Origin: MGML01 sp034416335
GTDB taxonomy: Bacteria > Chloroflexota > Dehalococcoidia > Dehalococcoidales > UBA2162
Direction: 5' to 3'
Length of the DNA stretch: 64,000 bases
Assembly (NCBI GenBank): GCA_034416335.1
Contig: DAOULV010000010.1
Coordinates: 124,001 to 188,000, forward strand
Below the pieces are notes generated by a model. It was not told the DNA's origin, ran no database searches, and was given only the letters and a program-made list of their open reading frames with translations. Shown piece by piece: positions 9,133 to 18,266 of the stretch (positions are counted from its first letter, which is position 1; every line of letters begins with the position of its first letter). Position numbers and translations under genes: made by a program.

Positions 9133-10395
9133 TTAGTTATATACTCCGTATTCGTGCGTGAAATCTATCATTGCTTTCAGGTTTTCGGGTTTCACTTCGT
9201 CCGTTGAGCTTCGCGGCGACAGGATAAAACCGCCGTCTTTACCGATATCGTCTATCAATTTCTTGCAGTAATCTTTTACATCCTGTACCGAACCTGCCTG
9301 AAGCAGAGATGATGGTACATTGCCCTGTATACAGGCATGCCCTTTAAGAATTTCCTTGGCCTTGTAAATGTCCGTAGTATCAAGACGCACCAGGAATTTA
9401 CCCTTCGGCAAATCCAGAAGGTATTCGAGTTTCCGGGTAAAATTACCTTCGAAGAAGATACACATAGTCCCGTCGCGCTCTATCATCGTCTCGATTACTT
9501 TCTTGAAAGAAGGCCAGTAAAATTTTTCAAACAGCTTGTTGGATAAAAAGTCATCTGAGCCTCTGGTATTGGTCATAAACAGCCTTCTATATCCGTTCTC
9601 GCTGGGAGGCGGCATCGGACGGGACAATGCCTGTTTCAGTATTTTATCGATAGCTTCGAGGATTTTGTCGGGATTCCGGTACAGGTCTATCATCATACCC
9701 TTCATCCCTCTGAGTGAATGAGAAATCATATCAAAGGGCGGCATCGCGGCACCCTGAAAATACGTCGGATGCCCCATATCGTTTATCATCTTGCTGAAGT
9801 TCATCTGCCGGTCCATAAACTTCCTGGCTTCTCTGCCATACTCCATAAGTGTTTCTATCGCAGGTGCAACCTCGGGTGAAGTAAGCGCCATTCCCAGCAT
9901 CTGGGCTCCTCCTCCGCCCATAAGTCCCGAAAGGTCGGGAAGGCTTGCCAGTCCGGCAAGTTTGTCACTGGTCCGGGGTATGAACTTCCTCAGCATGTAA
10001 TTTGCGGTATCGCTGAGATATTCATCCCAGTCGTCGGGATTCATCGCTTCAATTTCTATGGACTGGTGGCCTTTATATTCATCCACCCCGTAACCCGGCC
10101 AGCGCATGGTCTTCAGTTCGAGGATTTCCAGTGCTTTACCCGGCGAAGGCATCTGAGGATAGATAAGGTCGGCCTGAAAGTCTCTTAAGGTTGTTTTATA
10201 GGCTTCATACCACGTATCGAAATCATAATATGCCGCCGAAGAAGGCACTCCCATGTTTTTCCCCGGGAAATATCCCATGCCGCATATAATAGGTACTCTA
10301 TCCGGTATTTCCAGACTGATAGCTTTATGGATCCGATCTTCTTTCTCTTTTCTTAGCTGTTTTGCGGTCTTACCTTCCGCAATAATCTCGTCCAT
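9133..10395 (-). CDS. Uroporphyrinogen decarboxylase-family protein (MtaA/CmuA-like fold)
   Basis: 420 residues. The N-terminal RIHKAISLEIPDRVPII and the body (SLRGMKGMMIDLYRNPDKI, KLFEKFYWPSFKKV) place it in the UroD/MtaA/CmuA superfamily, which includes methylcobalamin:coenzyme M methyltransferases. The Zn ligand pair H-x-C is kept (GHACI), but the C-terminal region that carries the third ligand Cys in MtaA reads GGFILSPRSS, with no cysteine. It is therefore not a canonical MtaA, nor a heme-pathway HemE. A paralogue lies at 56875-58185. It may handle a methyl group or an unknown carboxylate. The MFS gene starts upstream in the same direction. Confidence 0.85.
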   Translation of the reverse strand: MDEIIAEGKTAKQLRKEKEDRIHKAISLEIPDRVPIICGMGYFPGKNMGVPSSAAYYDFDTWYEAYKTTLRDFQADLIYPQMPSPGKALEILELKTMRWPGYGVDEYKGHQSIEIEAMNPDDWDEYLSDTANYMLRKFIPRTSDKLAGLASLPDLSGLMGGGGAQMLGMALTSPEVAPAIETLMEYGREARKFMDRQMNFSKMINDMGHPTYFQGAAMPPFDMISHSLRGMKGMMIDLYRNPDKILEAIDKILKQALSRPMPPPSENGYRRLFMTNTRGSDDFLSNKLFEKFYWPSFKKVIETMIERDGTMCIFFEGNFTRKLEYLLDLPKGKFLVRLDTTDIYKAKEILKGHACIQGNVPSSLLQAGSVQDVKDYCKKLIDDIGKDGGFILSPRSSTDEVKPENLKAMIDFTHEYGVYN

Positions 10396-10434
10396 CGGTC
10401 AATCCCTCCATAATAAAAGAATGTTTATAGTTGT

Positions 10435-11721
10435 TTATTTTTCTCCGGTAATCTCCGGGTGCTTTCTGTATCTTCGGTTTCTCCACAGGAACAGCGAACA
10501 TATTACGGTAATTGCAGCGGTAGTAATGCTTGCATAAGTGAATGTACGGGCGAAACCGACAGCATCAATAAGCTTGCCGACAATCGGCGACAGAGGTGCA
10601 CCGATACCTGTTCCCGAAAAGTAGTATATACCCATTATCGTCGCCCGCCGGTTTGCCGGGACGTTACTCGTTAGATAACTCTCGGATGTCGGCATGCGCG
10701 TATTCATAATCAGTCCCATTATAATCATTAGCGTAATTAATGCCGATACATTGGGAGCTCTTCCCATAAAGTAGACAAGGGGTATCGATAGAAAAGCCAC
10801 TATCAGTATCATACGCATGCTTCCGAACCTGTCCGAGAAATAACCTCCAAGAGGAGCTGCAAATAATCCGATGGCAGGCGTTATCGACATCATCAATCCG
10901 GCATTTGCTTCCGAAACGTTCAGGACATCCGTTGCATATAATGAAAGATAGCCCATTGCCGACTGAACAACCGTGCCGGTAAAGACACTTATAACGAGGA
11001 AGGAAATAATCGCGCTCCATTGTATCGACTTAACTCTTTCAGGTATTACTTCCTCCGGTTGCTCCTGTTTTCTCCGGGCGTCTATCTTTGCCTGTTTCCC
11101 AACCATAAAATAAAGAACGATTCCAGCGATAGCGATGGGGATTGATATCACGAGGTACGGCATCTGCCACCCCCATTTCGCCGCAATGGGAGTCGCAATC
11201 AAAGGGAAAATCCAGAATGCGCAAGTACCTCCGATAAGGTGGATTCCCAGTGTCCTTCCGCGATATTCCTCCCTAACTGAGGAAGATATTGCAGCAGCAG
11301 AAGCAGGATGATACCCGGCACCTAGGATTGCAGATATAACCATAAAGATTACCAGCCAGGTAAATGAGTGAGTGAAGCCAAGGAAAAACCCGGACGTAGC
11401 AACACCGGTAACTCCCAGCAGCACCATAATGCGAACACCCAGTTTATCCGCGATTATCCCGGCGGGAAGCTGGCTTAGTCCGCCGGTAAGCATGAAAGCC
11501 CCTCTCATCAAACCGATTTGCGTGTAATTCAGCTTGAGATCATTGCGTATCATCGGCTGAAGCGGGTTCATCATGGCACCGATTCCATGGTGTCCGAAAT
11601 GTGCCAGAAGGAAAAGCGGCAGCATGCCGGTTACATATGGTCTGAGATTAATTCGTCTGAGTTTGCCTAAAAAAGAACCGTCCCTCGAAAGAACGGGACC
11701 GGTGTTCTGTGAATCGTTCAT
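10435..11721 (-). CDS. Major facilitator superfamily transporter
   Basis: 428 residues with about 12 hydrophobic segments and MFS features: the loop-2 type sequence GIIADKLGVRIMVLLG, the repeat-half equivalent GGYFSDRFGSMRMI, and a central cytoplasmic loop rich in K/R/E (QAKIDARRKQEQPEE). It is an inner-membrane secondary carrier. The UroD-like gene follows 39 bases downstream on the same strand, so the carrier may import that protein's substrate. The substrate class cannot be read from sequence. Confidence 0.88.
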   Translation of the reverse strand: MNDSQNTGPVLSRDGSFLGKLRRINLRPYVTGMLPLFLLAHFGHHGIGAMMNPLQPMIRNDLKLNYTQIGLMRGAFMLTGGLSQLPAGIIADKLGVRIMVLLGVTGVATSGFFLGFTHSFTWLVIFMVISAILGAGYHPASAAAISSSVREEYRGRTLGIHLIGGTCAFWIFPLIATPIAAKWGWQMPYLVISIPIAIAGIVLYFMVGKQAKIDARRKQEQPEEVIPERVKSIQWSAIISFLVISVFTGTVVQSAMGYLSLYATDVLNVSEANAGLMMSITPAIGLFAAPLGGYFSDRFGSMRMILIVAFLSIPLVYFMGRAPNVSALITLMIIMGLIMNTRMPTSESYLTSNVPANRRATIMGIYYFSGTGIGAPLSPIVGKLIDAVGFARTFTYASITTAAITVICSLFLWRNRRYRKHPEITGEK

Positions 11722-11824
11722 ATTGATTAAATATTATAGGGTTTATTTTCCGATGTTACAACTTATTTGACAGTCAGACTCGCTAAATTTTAAAGTGGAA
11801 TATAACACCCGAGGAGGAAATTTT

Positions 11825-12526
11825 ATGGTCGCAGGAAATGAACAGGATATTGAACAGGTTGTTAAAGCACTTAAGAGTAATCGGTTTGAAACAGTGATGG
11901 TCGTCAAGGATAAAGAAGCTGCGGTTAAAGCGGTACTCGATATGATTCCGGAGGGTGCGACTGTCGGAACGGGAGGTTCGATGACCGTCAACCAGACAGG
12001 AGTCAGAGATATTCTAACCGAACGCGGTAGTATCAGGCCGTTTATACCTGGACAGCCGAGACCGCCGCAGGCTGATATATTCCTTACCAGCAGCAACGCC
12101 ATTACGCTGGACGGTAAAATTGTGAATATAGACGCTTCGGGCAATCGCGTATCGCAGATGATATACGGCCCCTCTAAAGTCATCCTGGTAATCGGTCAGA
12201 ATAAGATTACCGCTGATGTCGATGAAGCTCTAGACCGGGTCCAGAACATAATCTCCCCTATCCACGGAAAGACCATGGGAATAGATGCACCCTGTGCCAA
12301 GGACGGGAAGTGTCACGACTGTAAATCACCCGGCAGGATATGCAATATCACCACAATCATAAGGAAGAAGCCGAGGATGACCGACATATGCATAATTCTT
12401 GTAACCGAAGACCTTGGTCTCGGCTGGGATCCCGGCTGGTCACAGGAACGTATCGATTCAATATACAGTAATTATGAGGGGCAGTGGGAGAAAGAACTGG
12501 CGCGTTTCAGACGGCCTGCTAAATAA
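11825..12526 (+). CDS. LUD-domain protein (LutB/LutC-related)
   Basis: 233 residues from the ATG at 11825, chosen because GAGGAGG (11811-11817) lies just upstream; an in-frame ATG at 11795 has no ribosome site. The sequence VVKDKEAAVKAVLDMIPEGATVGTGGSMT and the NIDASGNRVSQMIYGP segment match the LUD (DUF162) domain of the lactate-oxidation iron-sulfur system. C-terminal cysteines (CAKDGKCHDCKSPGRIC) could bind metal. No LutA/LutB partner is adjacent, so a lactate role is not supported; stand-alone LUD proteins are common in anaerobes. It is followed by an intrinsic terminator. Confidence 0.85.
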   Translation: MVAGNEQDIEQVVKALKSNRFETVMVVKDKEAAVKAVLDMIPEGATVGTGGSMTVNQTGVRDILTERGSIRPFIPGQPRPPQADIFLTSSNAITLDGKIVNIDASGNRVSQMIYGPSKVILVIGQNKITADVDEALDRVQNIISPIHGKTMGIDAPCAKDGKCHDCKSPGRICNITTIIRKKPRMTDICIILVTEDLGLGWDPGWSQERIDSIYSNYEGQWEKELARFRRPAK

Positions 12527-12609
12527 GTCTGGAAAATACTCCTCTGTAAATCATTGCGAGCCCGCCTTAAATTCACAGAGGCGAATGGCAATCCCGATTA
12601 CAGAGAGAA

Positions 12610-12637
12610 ATATGCCCCGAAAAATATCGGGGCATAT
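12610..12637 (+). terminator. Intrinsic terminator after the LUD gene
   Basis: An 11-bp stem ATATGCCCCGA/TCGGGGCATAT with loop AAAATA, followed by TGTTTGTT. It sits between convergent genes and can also terminate the minus-strand SnoaL-like gene. Confidence 0.7.
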
Positions 12638-12643
12638 TGTTTG

Positions 12644-13354
12644 TTATGCAGGTTTGAAGTGGCTCGGTTTCAGTTTCAACTTAGCATTCCGCTTCGCTTC
12701 TGACGTCGGTTTTCCTGTCACGGGATGAACGAAGTGGAACGGATAAATATATCCTGACGGATATCCGTAATCATATTCCGCCCATACGTCAGGATGAAGC
12801 TCCATCGTACCTCCCGGTGCAGCAGGTTCATCATCACCTGCCATTCCGAGTATCCGTCGCGTATTATAAGCATAATGCATCTGAAGTGCCAGTTTCAGTA
12901 TTTTCCAGACTCCGCCTTCCTTAATATATTCCATCTCGTAAACAACACTCATTATCATCGGGTCTATCTGTCCGTTCAAAGGGCGGAAAGCAACCGAACC
13001 GTAGCCGTACCATCTCCCTTTTGCCCTCTGCCCGTTCGGGTCGACCGTAATAACCGGTGAGACCTGCATTACCTGGTGAAGAAACTCAGGAGGTTGTTCC
13101 CCGGACTTACCGAAGTACGCCCTGATGCCTTCCGGACCTTTATAGGTGCCTTCCACGAATGTACCGGATACTTCTGGACTATCCGAGAAACAGTCGATTA
13201 TCTCCTCGCTCATCCATCTTTCAAGGTAATAACCGTAGGCGCACTGCAGTCTCTTTATTTCCTCAATGTCATGGAGTATCTGCAGCTGTTTTTTTAAGTC
13301 GGAAAGCTCCTCTTCGAGCTTTTTCACCTTTGTTTCCAGTGCGTCACTCATCAT
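12644..13354 (-). CDS. SnoaL-like / NTF2-fold protein with N-terminal coiled coil
   Basis: 236 residues. Residues ~4-35 (ALETKVKKLEEELSDLKKQL) form a short coiled coil. The remainder matches the SnoaL_4-type NTF2 fold: IEEIKRLQCAYGYYLE, then GTYKGPEGIRAYF, then VSPVITVDPNGQRAKGRWYGYG. Proteins of this kind act as small hydratases/isomerases or binding domains; no catalytic assignment is possible. It is the last gene of the AOR-flavoprotein-ferredoxin operon (gap 41 bases) and may be an accessory of that pathway. The start is ATG 13354 or the adjacent 13351, behind GGAGTAGG. Confidence 0.75.
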   Translation of the reverse strand: MMSDALETKVKKLEEELSDLKKQLQILHDIEEIKRLQCAYGYYLERWMSEEIIDCFSDSPEVSGTFVEGTYKGPEGIRAYFGKSGEQPPEFLHQVMQVSPVITVDPNGQRAKGRWYGYGSVAFRPLNGQIDPMIMSVVYEMEYIKEGGVWKILKLALQMHYAYNTRRILGMAGDDEPAAPGGTMELHPDVWAEYDYGYPSGYIYPFHFVHPVTGKPTSEAKRNAKLKLKPSHFKPA

Positions 13355-13395
13355 CCTACTCCCGTAAGTAGATTATTATGTTAAATAAATCCCTG

Positions 13396-13692
13396 TTAAG
13401 CCCGGTACACCCGGCCTGTCTCTTTGTCTCGCCAGTAGCCGCGCTGCTGCAGCGGCCAGTTGAAGGTAATAGCTCCGGGCCGATGACAGTCATTAACACA
13501 GCATCCGCAGTACCAGCATTCATCGGGATGCAGTATCATCGGCGGTTTGCCTTTTTCAGGATTGGGTATATACACGTCAACCTGGCAGACCTCAACGCAC
13601 TGGTTGCATCCGTTGCATATTTCCGGATTAAAGATTACCGGTGTATTCGGTGAAACAAGATTTGGCATTGCATAAACTTCATTTTCAGCCAT
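13396..13692 (-). CDS. Two-cluster [4Fe-4S] ferredoxin subunit (AprB-like)
   Basis: 98 residues with two cysteine sets, CNGCNQCVEVC and CWYCGCCVNDC, each feeding a [4Fe-4S] cluster, then a Pro/aromatic tail (ITFNWPLQQRGYW). The layout resembles the electron-transfer subunit of adenylylsulfate reductase. It starts 9 bases after the flavoprotein stop, so it is almost certainly its electron-carrying partner. Confidence 0.88.
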   Translation of the reverse strand: MAENEVYAMPNLVSPNTPVIFNPEICNGCNQCVEVCQVDVYIPNPEKGKPPMILHPDECWYCGCCVNDCHRPGAITFNWPLQQRGYWRDKETGRVYRA

Positions 13693-13701
13693 AATATCCT
13701 C

Positions 13702-15594
13702 CTATTTACCCTGATAGACGCCCTGGTAATCCTTGTTGTAGGCCTCGTAGTTTTCTTTCAGGTTTCCGAAATAATCTATCGGGTAGTCCTTTGGTCTTAC
13801 TTTGCCGTCTTCCAATCTTACGGTGATGAACTTCGTCCACTCCGGTGGGTCCACTTCCGGATAATCTATCCTGAAGAAATTCAACGGCCGGCTGCTGGCT
13901 TTTCTTGCCAGTGACGCATTCATCATAATCTGCCCATGAGTCAGCAGGTTCAGGTCTTCCAGACTCCGCATCAACTTATGCGGGTCCAGGGCATACAGTT
14001 TCGGTACATATTCTTCCTGGATTTCCTGCAGTCCCTGCAGTCCGAGATTAAGCAGGTGTTCCGTCTTGTACTCGCTGCAGAAGTATTGCATCACCCGGGC
14101 GATACCGGCATTCAGTTCTTTCCACTCCATTCCGTCGCTTCTCCTGACAGGAGCGTATATCCTGGCTTTTTCCATCGATATCTGGTCTTTCGATACCTTT
14201 CCGGTATCTATCTGAGCAGCATAAGCTGCCGCCTTCCTGCCAGCGTACCTGCCCGTCGAAGCAGCATAGCTGTGGTCCCCCGGAGCAAACATTCCTTCTC
14301 CGGCGATGTACAGACCGTCGAGGTTCGATTTCAGGTCCCAGTCAACCATCGGTCCGGCATGACTGCCGTTCCTCCACTGTGCCGGGCTCATACCCTCGAT
14401 AAACTGGTAGTTCATAAGCTGGTGTTTGGAAATATCGAAGCCTGATTTTCCGTAGGTATCAACAATAATCTTTGTGGTCGACTCTTCACCGATCATCAGG
14501 TTCCAGGTAACTTTTCTCTCTATTTCCGGCATTCCTGGAAAATCGCCCCAGAAAGGCAGCGCATATTCACCTGTCTGAATACCCTTCCGGATTTTCTCCC
14601 TGTTTTCGGGTGTTGGGCCCATCGCACCGCCGTCAGGCCATCCCTGTAGCGGCCAGGGCAGTTTCTTGCCGTTGGCATCGACCTGCTGAATATTCTCGAA
14701 ACTGGCATCACTTGCGCCGCTGTACCAGGTATGTTTGAATCCGGTCCCCAGCATCAGCATTCCCTGGCGTTCCATCAGGGCAAGCTCCGCGCCGGCTCGC
14801 CAGGCCATGGCGAATCCGTCTCCGGTCATCGCCCTCGACCTGAAAGTAGTATATCCGGACAGTTCGGTATTTAGCAGGAACAGACTGTAATTTCCGGCGG
14901 TACTTAGAATGGTAGCTTTTGATTTTACTACTATGAATTCACCGTTACGGTTGTTAATCCCGGTAGCACCAACCACTCTGTTACCCTGAACTCCATCTTC
15001 AGTCAGCAGGCTGGTAACCATCACGCGGTCGAATATCTGGACTCCAAGTCGCTTGCATTCTTTTTTCAGGGCTGGCTTGAAGGTCGTCCCCCATACTCTT
15101 ATAACGACTTCCGTCGAATGGTTCGGACTGTATCGCGGTGAGAACATCAGTTTGGTATCGTCATATCTTCCTTCGGCCCCGGCGTATTCGTCGTCCAGGT
15201 CTCTTATCTTACCGCCCATCTGTTCCATTTCAAGAAGCGTATCCCAGTTCTCGCGGCACTGTATCTGCCGTCCGATGCCGTTTGCGTAAGGCTGTGCCAG
15301 GAAATGCTCCGCCCATTCGTCGGGATCGACTTTCGAATGGGGATTAGCCGGAGCGTCGCACCAGTGATCGCACCCCGGACCGCCGGCACCACTCCTCACC
15401 ACGTCGCCTTTTTCAAGGATAACAACTCTTGCGCCTGCTCTCGCAGCGCTTATAGCTGCCCAGCAGCCCGCAATTCCACCGCCCACTACAAGTACATCTG
15501 TTTCTACTTCCTGTTCATCGTCGTAACGGATCGGGTACGGCCATTTAGGTACCGTCCCTTCCGTTTTCAGGTAATCATGCCACGTCGCCATCAA
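13702..15594 (-). CDS. FAD-dependent oxidoreductase, FrdA/AprA-like flavoprotein subunit
   Basis: 630 residues. The dinucleotide motif DVLVVGGGIAGCWAA (residues ~33-47) is followed by VVILEKGDVVRSGAGGPG and, near the C-terminus, GLYIAGEGMFAPGDHSYAAS, all typical of FAD_binding_2 proteins of the fumarate reductase/adenylylsulfate reductase group. The downstream ferredoxin and upstream AOR, spaced 9 and 11 bases, suggest a cytoplasmic complex passing electrons from an aldehyde or other donor to or from FAD. The substrate is not identifiable: no sat or other sulfate-pathway gene is nearby, so sulfate reduction is not supported. Confidence 0.85.
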   Translation of the reverse strand: MMATWHDYLKTEGTVPKWPYPIRYDDEQEVETDVLVVGGGIAGCWAAISAARAGARVVILEKGDVVRSGAGGPGCDHWCDAPANPHSKVDPDEWAEHFLAQPYANGIGRQIQCRENWDTLLEMEQMGGKIRDLDDEYAGAEGRYDDTKLMFSPRYSPNHSTEVVIRVWGTTFKPALKKECKRLGVQIFDRVMVTSLLTEDGVQGNRVVGATGINNRNGEFIVVKSKATILSTAGNYSLFLLNTELSGYTTFRSRAMTGDGFAMAWRAGAELALMERQGMLMLGTGFKHTWYSGASDASFENIQQVDANGKKLPWPLQGWPDGGAMGPTPENREKIRKGIQTGEYALPFWGDFPGMPEIERKVTWNLMIGEESTTKIIVDTYGKSGFDISKHQLMNYQFIEGMSPAQWRNGSHAGPMVDWDLKSNLDGLYIAGEGMFAPGDHSYAASTGRYAGRKAAAYAAQIDTGKVSKDQISMEKARIYAPVRRSDGMEWKELNAGIARVMQYFCSEYKTEHLLNLGLQGLQEIQEEYVPKLYALDPHKLMRSLEDLNLLTHGQIMMNASLARKASSRPLNFFRIDYPEVDPPEWTKFITVRLEDGKVRPKDYPIDYFGNLKENYEAYNKDYQGVYQGK

Positions 15595-15605
15595 TAATTA
15601 CCTCC

Positions 15606-17552
15606 TTAAATTTTACTGCAGCTCAATAACCCGGCGTCATTCAATTCAGCAGCTATGTCGGTCAGGTCTAAAGATTTTAAAATCCTTTCCGTCTGAAAGC
15701 CCGTCTCTTTATCCCAGTCACGCAGTTCATAATATTCGTTTCTTATATTTTCGAACGCTTTTCTTTGCAGTATATTACCCTTTTTCGACTCCGGTTTGCC
15801 ATCTTCGCCCGGCACCATGCACTCGGGGCTGAAAAAGATGAATTCCAGAGGTCGTTCGTATAAATATTCACTCAGCACATCGCCCGTTTTCCCTCCCCAT
15901 CCTTGCCTCATCAGCACCGCCCGCTGCATATTAACATTCCTCTCGCCTGTTTTCAGCAGTACGGATTCATCAAAATTCTTACCGGTAATTGCCGACAATA
16001 TCCGGCTTTCAAGGGTCAGGCTGCTTATACTGTCATCGATATCCCTCACCTGCCACAACGGCCATACGAAATCACAGAGTATCATACTTTCCTTTACATA
16101 GCCGTAATCCTGCACCAGTTTTGCCGCCAGTGCTTTGTCACGGTCCGACACAAGGTTACCGGCTTCAATACTGCCCCAGTATTTTTTCGCAATATCGCTG
16201 AAAACTTCGCTGCTTAGAAACGCACCTTTCCATCCATCTCTCCAGTTATTCCAGCGTGAAACAGGCAGCGAGGTCGAATGCAAAAGCTGGATAGCCCTTC
16301 TCGGCTCCGTGGCATATATCATGGAATGAGCAAATATATATCTGGGATCGTAATCCATCGACTCATTACCCGGCGTAATCATCCCGGCATCTACCTGCTT
16401 TTCGGCGTCTCTTCCAACGTATTCGGCAGCTTTCAGAGTACCCCGTGCCAGAATATTTCCGAACCCTTCCCTGAAAGAAACCTTGCGTGTAAATTCGCGG
16501 ATAAATTCCACGCTGCCGATTCTTGATAACGGCAGTCCTGTATTCTCGTCATCCAGTATCCCTTCTTTGTAGCACCGTCCGAGCCATTCGATAAGCGGCG
16601 ATACAACAGATGTATCGAGCCCGAATTCGTCGCACAGTCTTGTTCCAAGATTACCGGTTTTCATGCCTTCTTCAGGCATCCCGCGATAATACCTCATCGC
16701 AGGTCCGATATAGACTCCGGACGCCTGGCATAAAGACTTGTATTCGTAGCCGTCATCAGCCCGGTAATATCCGCGACTGCATCCGCTGATACAGCCATAG
16801 CAGGCTTTTCTCCGGATTTTCAAAGGCAGTATGTGCTCATAATCCTCATAATTCTTTGTTCTTAATTCGTATACTTGCTTTGCCAGGGCATCCAGTTTCT
16901 CGGGCTCGGCAGCTATCGGCAGTTCATTGTCATCCTGCCTGATAACCACTGCTTTCAGGTTCTTGCTGCCCATCACTCCTCCGAATCCGCTCGAACCTGA
17001 TGCATTTTCTGCTGCCAGGACGCTGGCGAAAACTACCATATTTTCACCGGCCGGTCCAATGGAAAGTACTCTCGAATCGTTACCGTACTCTTTCTTCAGA
17101 ATATCTTCGGTTTGATGAGTCGTTTTTCCTTTCAGGTGACCGGCGTCACAGATTACCGGCTTTCCGTTATAGAGCAGGAGATACACAGGACTTTCCGCTC
17201 TACCCTTGACCACCAGCCCGTCAAAACCTGCATATTTCAGCCACGCTCCCCAGCTTCCGCCCAGATTGGCGTAAGAGAATGATTCCGGTTCCATCGCCGC
17301 CGTCTTTCCGCATATCTGCCACCTGCAGCCGGCAAATCGGGTAAATCCGGCTAATGGGCCTGTTATGAAAATAATGCAGTTCTCAGGTTCATGTGCCTTC
17401 GTTTCGGAGGTGGTTTCGTCCCAGTATATTTTAGCGGCTATACCCCTGCCGCCGAGAAATCTATCTGAATATGCGGAGGTATCGAGGTAATCCATTTCCC
17501 GTGTAGAAAGGTTTATCCTTAAAATCTTTCCGGCATAACCGTAGCCCGGCAT
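15606..17552 (-). CDS. Aldehyde:ferredoxin oxidoreductase family protein (tungsten pterin)
   Basis: 648 residues, full length for the AOR family. The start MPGYGYAGKILRINLSTRE is the usual N-terminus. The pterin-binding N-terminal domain has FLGGRGIAAKIYWDE and GFTRFAGCRW. The [4Fe-4S] cysteines are in ACYGCISGCSRGYY with a fourth downstream (KSLCQ). AOR enzymes oxidise aldehydes to acids with ferredoxin as acceptor in the cytoplasm. It is the first gene of an operon with the flavoprotein and ferredoxin downstream, which could form an alternative electron route. The paralogue at 19038 is on the opposite strand. Confidence 0.93.
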   Translation of the reverse strand: MPGYGYAGKILRINLSTREMDYLDTSAYSDRFLGGRGIAAKIYWDETTSETKAHEPENCIIFITGPLAGFTRFAGCRWQICGKTAAMEPESFSYANLGGSWGAWLKYAGFDGLVVKGRAESPVYLLLYNGKPVICDAGHLKGKTTHQTEDILKKEYGNDSRVLSIGPAGENMVVFASVLAAENASGSSGFGGVMGSKNLKAVVIRQDDNELPIAAEPEKLDALAKQVYELRTKNYEDYEHILPLKIRRKACYGCISGCSRGYYRADDGYEYKSLCQASGVYIGPAMRYYRGMPEEGMKTGNLGTRLCDEFGLDTSVVSPLIEWLGRCYKEGILDDENTGLPLSRIGSVEFIREFTRKVSFREGFGNILARGTLKAAEYVGRDAEKQVDAGMITPGNESMDYDPRYIFAHSMIYATEPRRAIQLLHSTSLPVSRWNNWRDGWKGAFLSSEVFSDIAKKYWGSIEAGNLVSDRDKALAAKLVQDYGYVKESMILCDFVWPLWQVRDIDDSISSLTLESRILSAITGKNFDESVLLKTGERNVNMQRAVLMRQGWGGKTGDVLSEYLYERPLEFIFFSPECMVPGEDGKPESKKGNILQRKAFENIRNEYYELRDWDKETGFQTERILKSLDLTDIAAELNDAGLLSCSKI

Positions 17553-17710
17553 CGTATATCCTTTCGGAATAACGCGGAGACCGTGTTTTCACGAGTTTGA
17601 TATATCCTACAATTTCAATGGCAAATTCTCAAATAATAAAAATGGGCTTGTATATGGCTGTCATCCGGTAGTAGTATTCTTTCGTAGCCAAGGAAATTCA
17701 GAAGAATCAT

Positions 17711-18247
17711 ATGAACGAAGATTTAAATCGATACCTGAATGCCAGCACCAGTCTTTGCACAGGAGATGTCATGATGGGCGAAATACCCTTACGAATAACT
17801 ACTTATGTATCAGACATCATGGCACCTGAAAGATATATCTCTTCCGCACGTTCGCTGGTTTTCAGGAATAATTCGGTTCTCGTAATCAGCCAGGAAAACG
17901 GACACCGATATATCCTTCCGGGCGGTAGACTTGAGACCGGAGAAAAGCCTCTGGACGCTCTGCATAGAGAAATTCTGGAAGAAACGGGGTGGACGATTTC
18001 CGACATCAAACACCTCGGCTTCATGCATCTCCACAATCTCGGTGAAAAACCCCCAGATTATCGATATCCCTACCCGGATATTATCTGGCCGGTATTCGTT
18101 TCCAGAGCTGTTGAATATAAGCCAGAGATGAAAATCTTCGATGAATGGGTATCCGATTCCGAATTCCGTGATATTATTGAAGTGAAAAAACTTCCGATAG
18201 ATAAGGGCGAGTTATTATTACTTGATGAAGCATTGAAACTGCAATAA
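17711..18247 (+). CDS. Nudix hydrolase
   Basis: 178 residues. The Nudix box GGRLETGEKPLDALHREILE, continuing ETGW, matches the G-x5-E-x7-RE-U-x-EE-x-G-U pattern completely, so a nucleoside-diphosphate-linked compound is the likely substrate. Two starts are possible: ATG 17711 (GAAGAATC upstream) and in-frame ATG 17771, which has a better AGGAG 5 bases before it. It is followed 19 bases later by a methyltransferase gene. Substrate unknown. Confidence 0.88.
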   Translation: MNEDLNRYLNASTSLCTGDVMMGEIPLRITTYVSDIMAPERYISSARSLVFRNNSVLVISQENGHRYILPGGRLETGEKPLDALHREILEETGWTISDIKHLGFMHLHNLGEKPPDYRYPYPDIIWPVFVSRAVEYKPEMKIFDEWVSDSEFRDIIEVKKLPIDKGELLLLDEALKLQ

Positions 18248-18266
18248 GTAAGATGGTTTATTCCTG

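Noticed and set aside
13396..15594. Dissimilatory sulfate reduction (AprAB)
   Set aside because: The resemblance is only to the flavoprotein/ferredoxin fold; no sat or qmo genes are nearby.
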